Made by a program: the position numbers and the translations under genes. A stretch of DNA of 64,000 bases from Flavobacterium sp. SLB02 (GTDB lineage: Bacteria; Bacteroidota; Bacteroidia; Flavobacteriales; Flavobacteriaceae): contig NZ_CP045928.1 in assembly GCF_009664855.1 (NCBI RefSeq), positions 4,170,508 to 4,234,507 on the forward strand. Direction: 5' to 3'. The notes beneath the pieces were generated by a model, which worked only from the letters and a program-made list of their open reading frames with translations, searched no databases and was not told where the DNA came from. How positions within the stretch are numbered: the first letter of the stretch is position 1; the number at the start of each line of letters is the position of its first letter. Below are positions 41,886 to 50,920 of the stretch, piece by piece.

Positions 41886-43898
41886 CTACCAAATTGTTAT
41901 TCTATCTTTCTTTGGCACAAACATTTTATCTCCAGACTGTACATTAAATGCTTCGTAAAAAGGTGTAGTATTCATTAGAGGACCATTAACACGCCAATTT
42001 GGTGGAGAATGCGGATTATTGTTAATCCATAAACGCAGGAACTCGTCTTTCATTTTTACTCTCCATATTTTAGCTATAGATATAAAGAAGCGCTGGTCCG
42101 GGGTAAAACCGTCGATTTTTGTATTTCCTTTACCTTGTTGGGTCATTTTAAAAGCATCATAGGCAACTGCTATTCCGGCAATATCCGCCGTATTTTCCCC
42201 AACTGTCATTGCACCATTAATATGTAGATTATCTAAAACTGTATAGGTACTATACAAATTGATAACCTGTTGTATTCTTGCCTTGAACTTTGCATAATCA
42301 TCTTTTGTCCACCAGTTTTTCAAGTTACCATCCTTGTCATATTGAGCACCCTGATCATCAAAAGTATGGGTTATTTCGTGCCCTATAACCATTCCAATAC
42401 CTCCGTAGTTAAGCGCATCATCTGCATTATTATCAAAATATGGGGCTTGCAAAATACCTGCAGGAAAAACAATTTCATTTGCAGTAGGATTATTATATGC
42501 TGTAACTGTTGGAACTGTAGTATACCATTCTGATTTATCTACTGGTTTTCCCAATTTTGCCAATTGAAATTGATATGCCGCTGTAGCGGCCGAAACCATA
42601 TTCTCAAAATAGGTATTTCTGGCTATTTTTACACTACTATAGTCTCTCCATTTATCCGGATATCCTATTTTCTTAGTCATGGCCGCCAATTTTTCTTTCG
42701 CTTTTTGCTTGGTATCAGGACTCATCCATTCCAATTTATCAATTCTTTTGGCATACGCTTTTTGCAGATTATTCACCAGAACTAACATGCGTTTTTTGGC
42801 ATCTTCAGAGAAATATTTCTTTACATACAATTCACCCAACGCTTCGCCTAAGTAATTGTCAAGGACATTCGCCATTTTCTCGCCACGTGATTTTTGAACA
42901 GCCTGACCAGAAAGCACTTTGGTATACTCAAATGAGGCATCTGCAAAAGGTTTACTTAAATCATCTGCATATCTTTCCAGAGAATTTGCTTTCAGGTAAA
43001 TTTTCCAATTATTTATGGGAATTGTTTTCAAGAGCTTATTAAGGGCATCATAATAAGCAGGCTGTCCTACGTTAATAGAATCGGTTTGAGCGCCTAAATC
43101 ATTTAAAAAAGTAGTCCAGTTTATGTTGGGATGTTTTTTTGCAAGATCTGTTACAGCTATTTTATTATAATTGGCCTGCACATCGCGAAGTTCAACTTTT
43201 GTTTTATGCGCAACGGCGAGTTGTTTGTCAAGATCGTAAACCAAATTAGCATTCTTTTGAGCCTCCTGAACGTTGCTGCCTGTTTGCTGAAATAATGTAG
43301 CAAGGTATTTTTTGTACGCTTTTTGTATGGCAAGAGTTGATGAATCTGATTTGAAATAATAGTCCCTGTCAGGCAAACCGATACCTGTCTGATAGATTTG
43401 GGCAATGTTCATACTGCTGTGTTTATCATCAGGTGACACTCCAAAACCTATAATAGAAGAATTGTTCACTTTTTCTTCAGTCACCACAAAGTTCATTAAC
43501 GATGGTAAATCGCTAATTGCTTCAATTTTGGCAAGTAAGGGTTTTATGGGTGTATAACCGCGTTTGTCAATAGTTAGAGTATCCATACCTGATGCATAAA
43601 AGTCTCCTACCTTTTGCGCTATACTTCCTGCTGAATTTTTGCTTTGCGAAATACTGTCTAATATCCCTTGCAGGCGCATTCGTTGTGGGTAATTCATAAA
43701 CATATAGGCACCAACTCCGGATTGAGATGCAGGTATTGATACAGAATCGTACCATTTGCCATTTACATATTTAAAAAAATCATCACCAGGCCGCAATGTG
43801 GAATCTATTCCGGTGATAGCAACATTTTTTTTCCCTTCATGTTTTGAACATGCTGTAAAAGCTAAAAATGCGATGAAGAGCATTAATGAATTTTTCAT
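41886..43898 (-). CDS. M13-family (neprilysin-like) metallopeptidase lipoprotein
   Basis: A 670-residue peptidase with a lipoprotein signal (MLFIAFLAFTAC). The N-terminal M13 domain starts LRPGDDFFKYVNGKWYDSV. The catalytic domain shows NEIVFPAGILQAPYFD, the zinc motif VIGHEITHTFDDQG (HExxH) and the third ligand in GENTADIAG, all intact. M13 enzymes cut short peptides outside the cytoplasm, likely here for nutrient processing. It appears monocistronic, preceded by a 555-base gap. Confidence 0.95.
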   Translation of the reverse strand: MKNSLMLFIAFLAFTACSKHEGKKNVAITGIDSTLRPGDDFFKYVNGKWYDSVSIPASQSGVGAYMFMNYPQRMRLQGILDSISQSKNSAGSIAQKVGDFYASGMDTLTIDKRGYTPIKPLLAKIEAISDLPSLMNFVVTEEKVNNSSIIGFGVSPDDKHSSMNIAQIYQTGIGLPDRDYYFKSDSSTLAIQKAYKKYLATLFQQTGSNVQEAQKNANLVYDLDKQLAVAHKTKVELRDVQANYNKIAVTDLAKKHPNINWTTFLNDLGAQTDSINVGQPAYYDALNKLLKTIPINNWKIYLKANSLERYADDLSKPFADASFEYTKVLSGQAVQKSRGEKMANVLDNYLGEALGELYVKKYFSEDAKKRMLVLVNNLQKAYAKRIDKLEWMSPDTKQKAKEKLAAMTKKIGYPDKWRDYSSVKIARNTYFENMVSAATAAYQFQLAKLGKPVDKSEWYTTVPTVTAYNNPTANEIVFPAGILQAPYFDNNADDALNYGGIGMVIGHEITHTFDDQGAQYDKDGNLKNWWTKDDYAKFKARIQQVINLYSTYTVLDNLHINGAMTVGENTADIAGIAVAYDAFKMTQQGKGNTKIDGFTPDQRFFISIAKIWRVKMKDEFLRLWINNNPHSPPNWRVNGPLMNTTPFYEAFNVQSGDKMFVPKKDRITIW

Positions 43899-44453
43899 AA
43901 TCTAGACTATTTCTATTAAAATGAACTGAAAAACGTTTGAAAGCAGATTTTTAAAATCTCTATGCTAGGCATAGTTAATTTTAGCAGAACAATATACGAA
44001 TTCAGTTTTTAATTCTAAAGTTTTTGTAAAATTACTGCGTATAAATAACAGAATTATAGCTAATTATTTATCATTACTGTAATAATCTGGTATAACACTC
44101 CCGCACCTGGCTTTAAAACCTAAATAATCCTGTTATTGAGATTTACCAGCCAAGCGATAGCGCACAAACCTAAAAAAATCATCCTAAATATAAAACTGAC
44201 TCTCCGGGGTCAGCTAGCAAAGGTCACATAAATATCGCTGACTCTTTCTTCATAAACAAAAAAAAACTAAACACCTATTAATCAAAACACTATAATTCAA
44301 CTCTATCAATTTCACTAATCATTTTGCACTATTTTTCTTTTTTTTGTAATGCAATTTTATCTTATTTTTATCACAAGATTGTAGTTAAAAAAATGAAATA
44401 AAAATGATTGTTAAACTCTAAAAATTAAACCTCTAACCCCTAACCTATAACTA
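43899..44453. other. Divergent intergenic region, no gene seen
   Basis: It lies between the M13 gene (minus) and the S41 gene (plus). The word ATCATCCTAAATATAAAACT at about 44181 weakly resembles part of the 106-bp repeats. TGACTCTCCGGGGTCA forms a short hairpin nearby. No supported frame. Confidence 0.5.
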
Positions 44454-44462
44454 ATGTATTAC

Positions 44463-46016
44463 ATGAGTAATAAAAATCTAATATTAATTTTTATAGTATT
44501 GCTTTTCTTATCGTTTAAAATCAAGGCACAAGGATCTGATAAAAACGCGAAGGATAGTATAATGCTCTACAATAAAATGCTTTCAGTAAAACAAATGCAG
44601 CAAGATCTTAAAATACTCCTCGCTATAAACGAAAAAGCAAATTCTGGCTTGTACCAATACCGCTCTAAAAAACAAATAGACAGCATTTACAATGCAGCCA
44701 TCAAAAGTATTAAAAAGCCTATGAGCATTACCGAGTTTTACAAAATAATGCTCCCACTGGCCGATTATGAAGGAAGTGTACATAACTACACCATCCCTGA
44801 TCTTGATTTAATAAAATTTCTCAATCGCCAAAAATCATTTTTTCCTTATCCTCTTATTTATATTAACGGGCAAATTATTTTCGATGGTCAATCATCAGAT
44901 ATACCAGCCGGCTCGAGGATAAGAAGCATAAACAGGATAAGTGACGTAAAATTGATGCAATCTTTTTATAAATATTATACAGCAGATGGCTTTAACACTA
45001 CAGAAAAGTTATCGGCCAGCGTAAATAAATCCTTTGGGATAAACTATCTTCTGGAATATGGTCTTTGTAATGAATTCACAATAGAATACAATTCACCAAA
45101 ATCTGAGTCTCTTGAAAAAAAGACACTCCCTGCAGTAACGCTAAAGCAAAGAGAAACAAACATTAAAAATAGATTTAGTGCTCCTGTTACTGATTTGATA
45201 GATTACAAAAAGCAGGCTTCCTATAGTTTTCGCATGATTAATCCGGCTACAGGTTTGTTAAATCTAAGATGGTTTGGAATGGCATACGGATCAGACGATC
45301 CTAAATTTGAACCCTATGTTCATTTTTTGGATAGCGTTTTTGCAGGACTGGACAAAAACAAGGTTTCTAATCTGATAATTGATGTTCGAAATAATCCCGG
45401 TGGCAGTGACCCTAACTTTGAACAGCCTATAATGTATCTCACAGATAAACCATTCAAAGAAAATCTAAAAGCCACCATAATTTTCGATCCCAACTTGTTG
45501 CCTTTTGAAAACTATTTCTGGGGCGTTTCAACATCAGAACGAATGGATAGTATTTCTAAAAAAATGGGGAAAGCATACCTAAAAGATCTGTATCCGGTTT
45601 TCAAAAACAATATAAGTGTACAAAACCAAAAATACAATCCGGTTTATTATCCTAAATCACCAGGGTTTAAAGGCAATGTTTACCTTTTGATTAATGAAAA
45701 TGTAGCATCAGCTGCCTCACACTTTGCTTCTCTGGTAAAAGCATACGTTGAAAATGTTACCATAGTTGGTGTAGAAACTGTTGGCGGTTACTATCGTCAC
45801 AACGGACATTCACCACTGGTCTATGAGCTTCCCAATTCAAAGATAAAAACCCAATTTTCAATTGTAAATCTGCTGCAGGATGCTCCAAAAAAGGATAATC
45901 AGCCAGAAGGTCATGGGATTATGCCCGACCATGAAGTATGGCCATCTCTAGATGATTTTTTCCAACATAAGGATACACAAATGGAGTTTACACTTAACCT
46001 TATAAAAACAAAATAA
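44463..46016 (+). CDS. S41-family peptidase (C-terminal-processing-protease-like)
   Basis: A secreted protein of about 517 residues with a signal peptide (LILIFIVLLFLSFKIKAQ). The frame's ATG at 44454 is three codons earlier; 44463 starts directly before the signal. The S41 core shows LIIDVRNNPGGSDPNF and the nucleophile segment NENVASAASHFASLV (Ser), followed by VGVETVGGYYRHNGHS and EGHGIMPDHEVWPS. A canonical PDZ domain is not evident. It is followed by a strong terminator, so it is monocistronic. Confidence 0.85.
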   Translation: MSNKNLILIFIVLLFLSFKIKAQGSDKNAKDSIMLYNKMLSVKQMQQDLKILLAINEKANSGLYQYRSKKQIDSIYNAAIKSIKKPMSITEFYKIMLPLADYEGSVHNYTIPDLDLIKFLNRQKSFFPYPLIYINGQIIFDGQSSDIPAGSRIRSINRISDVKLMQSFYKYYTADGFNTTEKLSASVNKSFGINYLLEYGLCNEFTIEYNSPKSESLEKKTLPAVTLKQRETNIKNRFSAPVTDLIDYKKQASYSFRMINPATGLLNLRWFGMAYGSDDPKFEPYVHFLDSVFAGLDKNKVSNLIIDVRNNPGGSDPNFEQPIMYLTDKPFKENLKATIIFDPNLLPFENYFWGVSTSERMDSISKKMGKAYLKDLYPVFKNNISVQNQKYNPVYYPKSPGFKGNVYLLINENVASAASHFASLVKAYVENVTIVGVETVGGYYRHNGHSPLVYELPNSKIKTQFSIVNLLQDAPKKDNQPEGHGIMPDHEVWPSLDDFFQHKDTQMEFTLNLIKTK

Positions 46017-46049
46017 TTTGGATTTGTTTATACTTCCCAAAACCAACAG

Positions 46050-46078
46050 AAAGCTTCAGAGAAATCTGGAGCTTTTTT
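46050..46078 (+). terminator. Terminator of the S41 gene (recurrent GAAA-loop family)
   Basis: AAAGCTTCAGA-GAAA-TCTGGAGCTTTTTT, 34 bases after the stop. Confidence 0.9.
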
Positions 46079-46276
46079 CGTTTATTTAGATTGTAAAACA
46101 ATGTCTGATTCAGAACGAATCTTTTTAGTTAATCATTTCTTAATCCAATAAGAAAGTTATTAGTATTATTCTAAATTCGTTCTGTCAATTCGTATGAAAT
46201 AAGTTATGTTTTAAAAAATGACTCATTACCATGATATCCCAAAACAAATCTTAAAAACAACTTTTACAGTAAAAAA

Positions 46277-47413
46277 TTGATCTATACAGCACTTATAAAT
46301 ATTGCGATTTTTCAAGGAATTGTCTTAGGCTTGATCATTTTAAAGTCTTCACTATTCAATAGCAATTCAAATAAATATTTAGCATACTTACTATTTGCAC
46401 TTTCCATTGTTTTACTGAATTATGTTTTTGAAATTGAAGGTGCATTTACTTCGTATCCTTTTCTACGTTTTATAGACGATATCGAGTGGATATTTTTATT
46501 ACCCGTTTTCATATTTCTGTTCATTATAAACCGGATTGACGATACTGTAAGGAATAGGCAGAAGCACTATTTGTATTATATTCCGTTTGCCTATTCCTCT
46601 ATTGTTCATATTACATACGATCTTAGTAATGTTGCAGGAATTTATAAAATCCCGGATTCAAGTATTTTCCTAATCAATATACTTATGCTAATTCAGCTTT
46701 TATTTGCCGTTATCATCATCCCGTTTCTACCTCTTTACTCTTATTTTATGATAAGGCATTTAAAAGACTCTAAAGAAAAAAAATGGATAATTACTTTATT
46801 AACTATTCTTTATTTATTGTTATTGACTTGGCTTACGACCTATTTGGTTGGGTTATTGCTTGGTTTAGATATTTCCTCTACTATGAGTGTTCTGGCTCTT
46901 TCTGCAACATTCATAATTCACTGGACAGCTTACATAGGCATTTACAAATACAAACTGGCCAAAGACCAAGATGCAGTTTTCAATTTTTTAAATACAGATG
47001 TAGCTCTTTCGTATAGCAATCTGCAAATGGCAGAAAATAGTACACCAGAAGAATATAGGGAAGCTATCACAGTAGATAATCTTTATTTTCAAAAACTGGA
47101 ACATCTTTGTAAAGAGCAGCACATTTATACAGACAGTACATTAAACAGAGAAAAAGTGGCTGAAAAATTAGGTATAAGCCCAGAATATGTTTCACAAATT
47201 ATAAACACGATAACAGGAGACAACTTTGCCAATTACATCAATAACTATCGAGTTGAAGCGGTCAAAGAAATGATTTCAAATTCTGAATATGAAAACTATA
47301 ATTTGTTGACGATGGGATTGGAATCTGGGTTTACTTCAAAAACAACTTTTTATAAAGCCTTTAAAAAAGTTACTGGTCAGACACCAAATGAATATAAGAA
47401 CACCAGCAAATAA
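46277..47413 (+). CDS. Membrane-bound AraC-type regulator
   Basis: A 378-residue protein with a TTG start. Seven hydrophobic segments (about 5-235) form a membrane sensor, and the last 100 residues are an AraC double helix-turn-helix (VAEKLGISPEYVSQIINTI, NLLTMGLESGFTSKTTFYKAFKKVTGQTPNEYK). Seven-helix AraC regulators are frequent in Flavobacteriia. It may control the two beta-barrel genes downstream. A copy of its 3' end is found as a remnant at 48155, so this gene took part in a tandem duplication. Confidence 0.85.
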   Translation: MIYTALINIAIFQGIVLGLIILKSSLFNSNSNKYLAYLLFALSIVLLNYVFEIEGAFTSYPFLRFIDDIEWIFLLPVFIFLFIINRIDDTVRNRQKHYLYYIPFAYSSIVHITYDLSNVAGIYKIPDSSIFLINILMLIQLLFAVIIIPFLPLYSYFMIRHLKDSKEKKWIITLLTILYLLLLTWLTTYLVGLLLGLDISSTMSVLALSATFIIHWTAYIGIYKYKLAKDQDAVFNFLNTDVALSYSNLQMAENSTPEEYREAITVDNLYFQKLEHLCKEQHIYTDSTLNREKVAEKLGISPEYVSQIINTITGDNFANYINNYRVEAVKEMISNSEYENYNLLTMGLESGFTSKTTFYKAFKKVTGQTPNEYKNTSK

Positions 47414-47500
47414 GTACCAATTTATACATTTCTGAGTTTTTGAAACCTTTTCTATTTCTTCTTAAGTGAATTTTGCGTTTAAATAATTCAAATTCCTTTT

Positions 47501-48036
47501 TATGAAAAAAAACTATTTACTACTTATCATTTTGTTTGCCTTTTATTGTGTCAATGCTCAAAATGAAACTGATCCTTATCAGAAAAATAATGAAATTAAA
47601 TGCACTGGCTCCTTTATTGCAATCTTTTCAGGTTGGTTACCAAAGACATTTAAATAATAATTCGTCATTAGGACTTTCTTTTTATTATGTTTTTGACAAT
47701 ACAAAAAATGAAAAGGATTTAAATTATTCAATATCTCCGTATTACAGAAGATATTTTGGTAAAAAATACGCATCAGGCTGGTTTGTTGAAGGATTTGGAA
47801 TACTGGCTTCAATAGATGGTAAAAAAATATACACATCAGATGATCATTCAATATATACCGAGAATCCCGACGTTATTAATTTTGCTCTCGGTGCCGGCGG
47901 AGGCTGGAAATGGGTCAGTAAAAGCGGATTTCTTTTTGAATCAAATGTTGGTTATGGCGGTATAATAGTCAATGCAGATAAAACAGATCATACTATAGTT
48001 GCAAAATTTGGACTGAGTGTGGGATATCTATTTTAA
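47501..48036 (+). pseudogene. Frameshifted outer-membrane beta-barrel gene
   Basis: The ATG at 47501 gives a signal peptide and start of the mature protein (NYLLLIILFAFYCVNAQNETDPYQKNNEIK) but ends at 47653 or so. A different frame running to 48036 encodes the barrel (LNALAPLLQSFQVGYQRHLN ... VAKFGLSVGYLF). The switch lies at 47594-47602 in TTAAAT-rich sequence; loss of one five-base TTAAA unit would explain it. The intact paralogue is at 48327. A programmed or sequencing cause cannot be excluded. Confidence 0.75.
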
Positions 48037-48049
48037 TGCTTGCCGTTGA

Positions 48050-48080
48050 GAAAGCTTCAAAGAAATTTGGAGCTTTTTTT
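48050..48080 (+). terminator. Terminator (recurrent family, compensated stem)
   Basis: AAAGCTTCAAA-GAAA-TTTGGAGCTTTTTTT: compared with the other copies a G-C pair has become A-T on both sides of the stem, supporting selection for pairing. Confidence 0.9.
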
Positions 48081-48154
48081 ATTGTCGATTATCCTGAAAC
48101 AATTTTGTATTCACAAGCGCGAAACTCGTGCAAGCTGAGAGATTACAATTCAGG

Positions 48155-48275
48155 GGTATTTCAAAACGACCTTTTATAAAGCTTAAAAAAAAACAACATG
48201 TCAGAACATTAAATAATGTTAAAACACCGCCAAAATAGGTGCCATTTTATCCATTTTTAAGCTTTTGAAACCTTT
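48155..48275 (+). pseudogene. Remnant of the AraC-type gene's 3' end
   Basis: GTATTTCAAAACGACC and TTTTATAAAGC here match TTACTTCAAAAACAAC and TTTTATAAAGC at 47330 in the AraC-type gene, and similarity continues through its stop and the upstream region of the beta-barrel gene (TTTTGAAACCTTTT). It is an inert leftover of a tandem duplication about 826 bases long. Confidence 0.7.
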
Positions 48276-48326
48276 TTTACTTTTTCTTATATGAATTTTG
48301 GACTCAATAATTCAAAACAAATTTTT

Positions 48327-48881
48327 ATGAAAAATTTTTTATTACTAGCTGTTCTTACAGTTTTAGGATTTTTAAATGTTAATGCCCAAGAAATTAAATT
48401 TGGTGCTAAAGGAGGTCTAAACTTTGCCAATATCAGCGGAGATAATACCAAAGGTATTGATGTTGTAACATCGTTTAATGTTGGTGTTGTATCAGAAATT
48501 CCCATTTCCGAGAAATTTTCTTTTCAACCTGAAATAATGTATTCCGGTCAGGGATATAGTTTCGAGGATAATACAGTTGCCTTAAGTTATCTGAACATTC
48601 CTTTAATGGGAAAATATTATTTAACAAAAGGATTGAGCCTTGAAGCCGGACCGCAAATAGGTTTTTTACTTGCGGCCAAAAATGAAAAGACAAATGTAAA
48701 AGATTCGTTTAACACTTTTGATTTTGGTGTTAATTTTGGCTTAGGCTATAAACTTGACAACGGACTTAATTTTGGCGCAAGATACAATCTGGGACTAACG
48801 GATATTAATAATGTAGAGGGTTCTTCCAGCAAAAATAAAAACAGTGTATTTCAATTATCTGTTGGTTATTTCTTTTTCTAA
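48327..48881 (+). CDS. Outer-membrane beta-barrel protein (porin-like)
   Basis: A 184-residue protein from the ATG at 48327, with a signal peptide (MKNFLLLAVLTVLGFLNVNAQ) and alternating strands typical of OMP_b-brl domains (KFGAKGGLNFANISGD, YLNIPLMGKYYLTKGLSLEAGPQIG, LGYKLDNGLNFGARYNLGL), ending in an aromatic residue (VGYFFF) as expected for BAM insertion. It is the intact member of a tandem pair with 47501. The frame's earlier start (48291) would add 12 residues before the signal. Confidence 0.88.
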   Translation: MKNFLLLAVLTVLGFLNVNAQEIKFGAKGGLNFANISGDNTKGIDVVTSFNVGVVSEIPISEKFSFQPEIMYSGQGYSFEDNTVALSYLNIPLMGKYYLTKGLSLEAGPQIGFLLAAKNEKTNVKDSFNTFDFGVNFGLGYKLDNGLNFGARYNLGLTDINNVEGSSSKNKNSVFQLSVGYFFF

Positions 48882-48918
48882 TACTTATTAAGTTTTAGAA
48901 AAACCGCTTTAATACAAC

Positions 48919-48948
48919 AAAAGCTTCAGAGAAATCTGGAGCTTTTTT
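48919..48948 (+). terminator. Terminator of the beta-barrel gene (recurrent family)
   Basis: AAAAGCTTCAGA-GAAA-TCTGGAGCTTTTTT. It may also stop the convergent small gene at 48963-49109. Confidence 0.9.
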
Positions 48949-48962
48949 ATTGCTTAGAAAAC

Positions 48963-49109
48963 CTAAACCAATCTGGAAATTATAAAAATAGCAATACAAA
49001 AAACTACGGTAAATACTATTGAGTTTACGATTCTGTCTTTTGCCCGAATCGATTTATTAGAGAATGCTAGTTTCGTCGTGTCTTTTTTTCTTGATTTATT
49101 TACTTTCAT
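48963..49109 (-). CDS. Small single-helix membrane protein (48 residues)
   Basis: An ATG at 49109 opens a frame too short for ordinary ORF calling. It starts with a basic stretch (MKVNKSRKKDTTKLAFSNKS) and ends with a clear hydrophobic helix (IVNSIVFTVVFCIAIFIISR) two residues before the stop, the shape of tail-anchored small membrane proteins. It lies between the terminator at 48919 and a long gap, and would be transcribed alone. No family recognised. Confidence 0.55.
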   Translation of the reverse strand: MKVNKSRKKDTTKLAFSNKSIRAKDRIVNSIVFTVVFCIAIFIISRLV

Positions 49110-49527
49110 ATTTTTTCATTTTAATTCACCACTTTTTTCTGCGTAAAGTCAAATGTTGTGCCAAAATAATGGGATAAATCATAAGTAAATGAATTTCAAA
49201 CAAGTATAAAAAACATACATTCTCATTCGATTTACAAACACCTTTCAAAATAATACGATGCCTTTCAAAATAGTACAAATTTGTTTTGATTTTGTATAAT
49301 AAAAAACATTTTCTAAAAGAAATAACAATTGGAAAACATTACAGTAAATTAATTAAAATGTTTTCTCTACAACGCAGTTTGTATTCGTAAATGTTTTTAT
49401 AAATTTGCAATCTTATATTGAAACCGTTTATTTTCAGCACAAAATTATGACTTTCACACAAATACCTCAAAATTACCTTAAAGTCTTCATCCAAAACAAA
49501 TTTTTATAATCATACTTACACAACACA
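49110..49527. other. Intergenic region, no further gene seen
   Basis: AT-rich gap upstream of the secreted Ppx-like gene. It holds near-repeats ACCTTTCAAAATAATACGA and GCCTTTCAAAATAGTACAA at about 49248-49280. No supported frame. Confidence 0.5.
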
Positions 49528-50622
49528 ATGCTTAAAAAAAACAAACCCCAGATTTTATTTTTTATTCTTTTAAACTTATTTTTTTCCATTAATTCCTTTT
49601 CGCAAAAAAATGTATATGTAGGAATTGAAATCGGAAGAAGAGCAATCAAAACTTCTGTTCTTGAAATCAACAATATCAAGAAAGCAGATTATAAAATTCT
49701 TTACTTTTCCAATGACAGAATTAGCCTTGCTGATCATATTGCAAGTTTTGGAGAATTACCTCAGGAAGACATCAACAAAACCAGTATTATAGTTGCTGAC
49801 CAATTAAGAAAAGTAAGAGCTGACTTTAAAATTTCTGAAGGAAATATATTTATAGTTGCTTCTCCAGTTTTCTCCTCTGCCCGCAACATCGACGTTTTAA
49901 AAAATAAAATTTCGACTCTTACCAACAAAACTTTTGACATCATCAACGTTGACGAGGAAGCTAAAATGTTAGTTAAAGGTGCTATACCTCCTGTTGATTA
50001 TTCTAACGCAATATTATTAGACATTGGTGCTCAAACTACTAAAGGGGGATACATTGATGAAATTGATGATAACAAATTAGAGTTCATTGCTCTAGAACTT
50101 GATTTTGGTACAATGACACTTACCGATGCAGTAAAAAAGACGGTTGTAAATCCAAGTCAGGCCAATGATATGTCGACATATCAGGAAAAATCTTTTGACT
50201 TTAATACCGTTTTGCGTAAAAAAATCAAAGAAATGCTTGATGCAAATCCTCTTATATTAAAAAAGGAAAAAATCTATTTATCAGGAGGAGCTGTATGGGC
50301 TTTTGCAACTTTATATTATAATGAAAACTTAAAAGATCACTATATTCCTTTCAGCTTAGAAGATGTTATTAATTATGACGCGATCCTGAAAAATAACTTC
50401 AGCAAGTTCAGTAATCTCTCTAAAACCAATGCAGAAGTAGACAGAGTTTTAAAAACATACGACCAGAAATACCTTATTTCTGCAAACAACATTCTTTCAA
50501 ACTGCCTTGAAAGTATTCCTAACGTAGCGACAAAGAAAATATATTTTGTAAAAGACGGACAAGTAACCTGGCTTATGTCATACATTGCAGACCGTTCTAA
50601 GAAAATTAATACTAATTTCTAA
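49528..50622 (+). CDS. Secreted Ppx/GppA-like (ASKHA fold) protein
   Basis: A 364-residue protein with a signal peptide (ILFFILLNLFFSINSFSQ). The mature part has the actin-like fold marks of exopolyphosphatase/GppA proteins: phosphate-1 loop YVGIEIGRRAIKTSVLE, a connecting segment INVDEEAKMLVKGAI (Ppx normally has GxEEAxL...G), phosphate-2 loop AILLDIGAQTTKGGYID and the LDFGTMTLTD strand. Cytoplasmic Ppx members cleave polyphosphate or pppGpp; a periplasmic copy is unusual. A strong terminator follows. Confidence 0.75.
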   Translation: MLKKNKPQILFFILLNLFFSINSFSQKNVYVGIEIGRRAIKTSVLEINNIKKADYKILYFSNDRISLADHIASFGELPQEDINKTSIIVADQLRKVRADFKISEGNIFIVASPVFSSARNIDVLKNKISTLTNKTFDIINVDEEAKMLVKGAIPPVDYSNAILLDIGAQTTKGGYIDEIDDNKLEFIALELDFGTMTLTDAVKKTVVNPSQANDMSTYQEKSFDFNTVLRKKIKEMLDANPLILKKEKIYLSGGAVWAFATLYYNENLKDHYIPFSLEDVINYDAILKNNFSKFSNLSKTNAEVDRVLKTYDQKYLISANNILSNCLESIPNVATKKIYFVKDGQVTWLMSYIADRSKKINTNF

Positions 50623-50659
50623 AATATCAGTTTTACTTCTTTTATAGATTAAAGCAAAA

Positions 50660-50698
50660 AAAAGGGTTGTCTCAAATAAACATTGAGACAACCCTTTT
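50660..50698 (+). terminator. Strong terminator after the Ppx-like gene
   Basis: A perfect 16-bp stem (AAAAGGGTTGTCTCAA and its complement) with a seven-base loop, followed by TATAATTATAA. It is U-rich on both strands and may serve both converging genes. Confidence 0.9.
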
Positions 50699-50920
50699 AT
50701 AATTATAATAAGTTGCTAGGCATTCTCGATCACTAGTAAAACAACTTTGATCGTTTCTATGTTATGCATTTGGTGGTGTTCCTTCTGCGTTTGCTGCATT
50801 CACGTAGGACATCAAAACAAAATCGCAAGACTTTTCTCTCTTACACAATCTTGTGTTAGATTCAATTTTATAAAATTTAAATCTATGATCTCAACAAATA
50901 AAGAAGTTTCAGATTTTAAT

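Noticed and set aside
44100..44200. Possible third copy of the 106-bp repeat
   Set aside because: Only about 20 bases (ATCATCCTAAAT and flanks) resemble the repeat; too weak to call.
50759..50818. Minus-strand micro-ORF ending NAANAEGTPPNA
   Set aside because: Only about 16 codons from its ATG, with no conserved context; possibly the tail of a lost gene, but not supportable.
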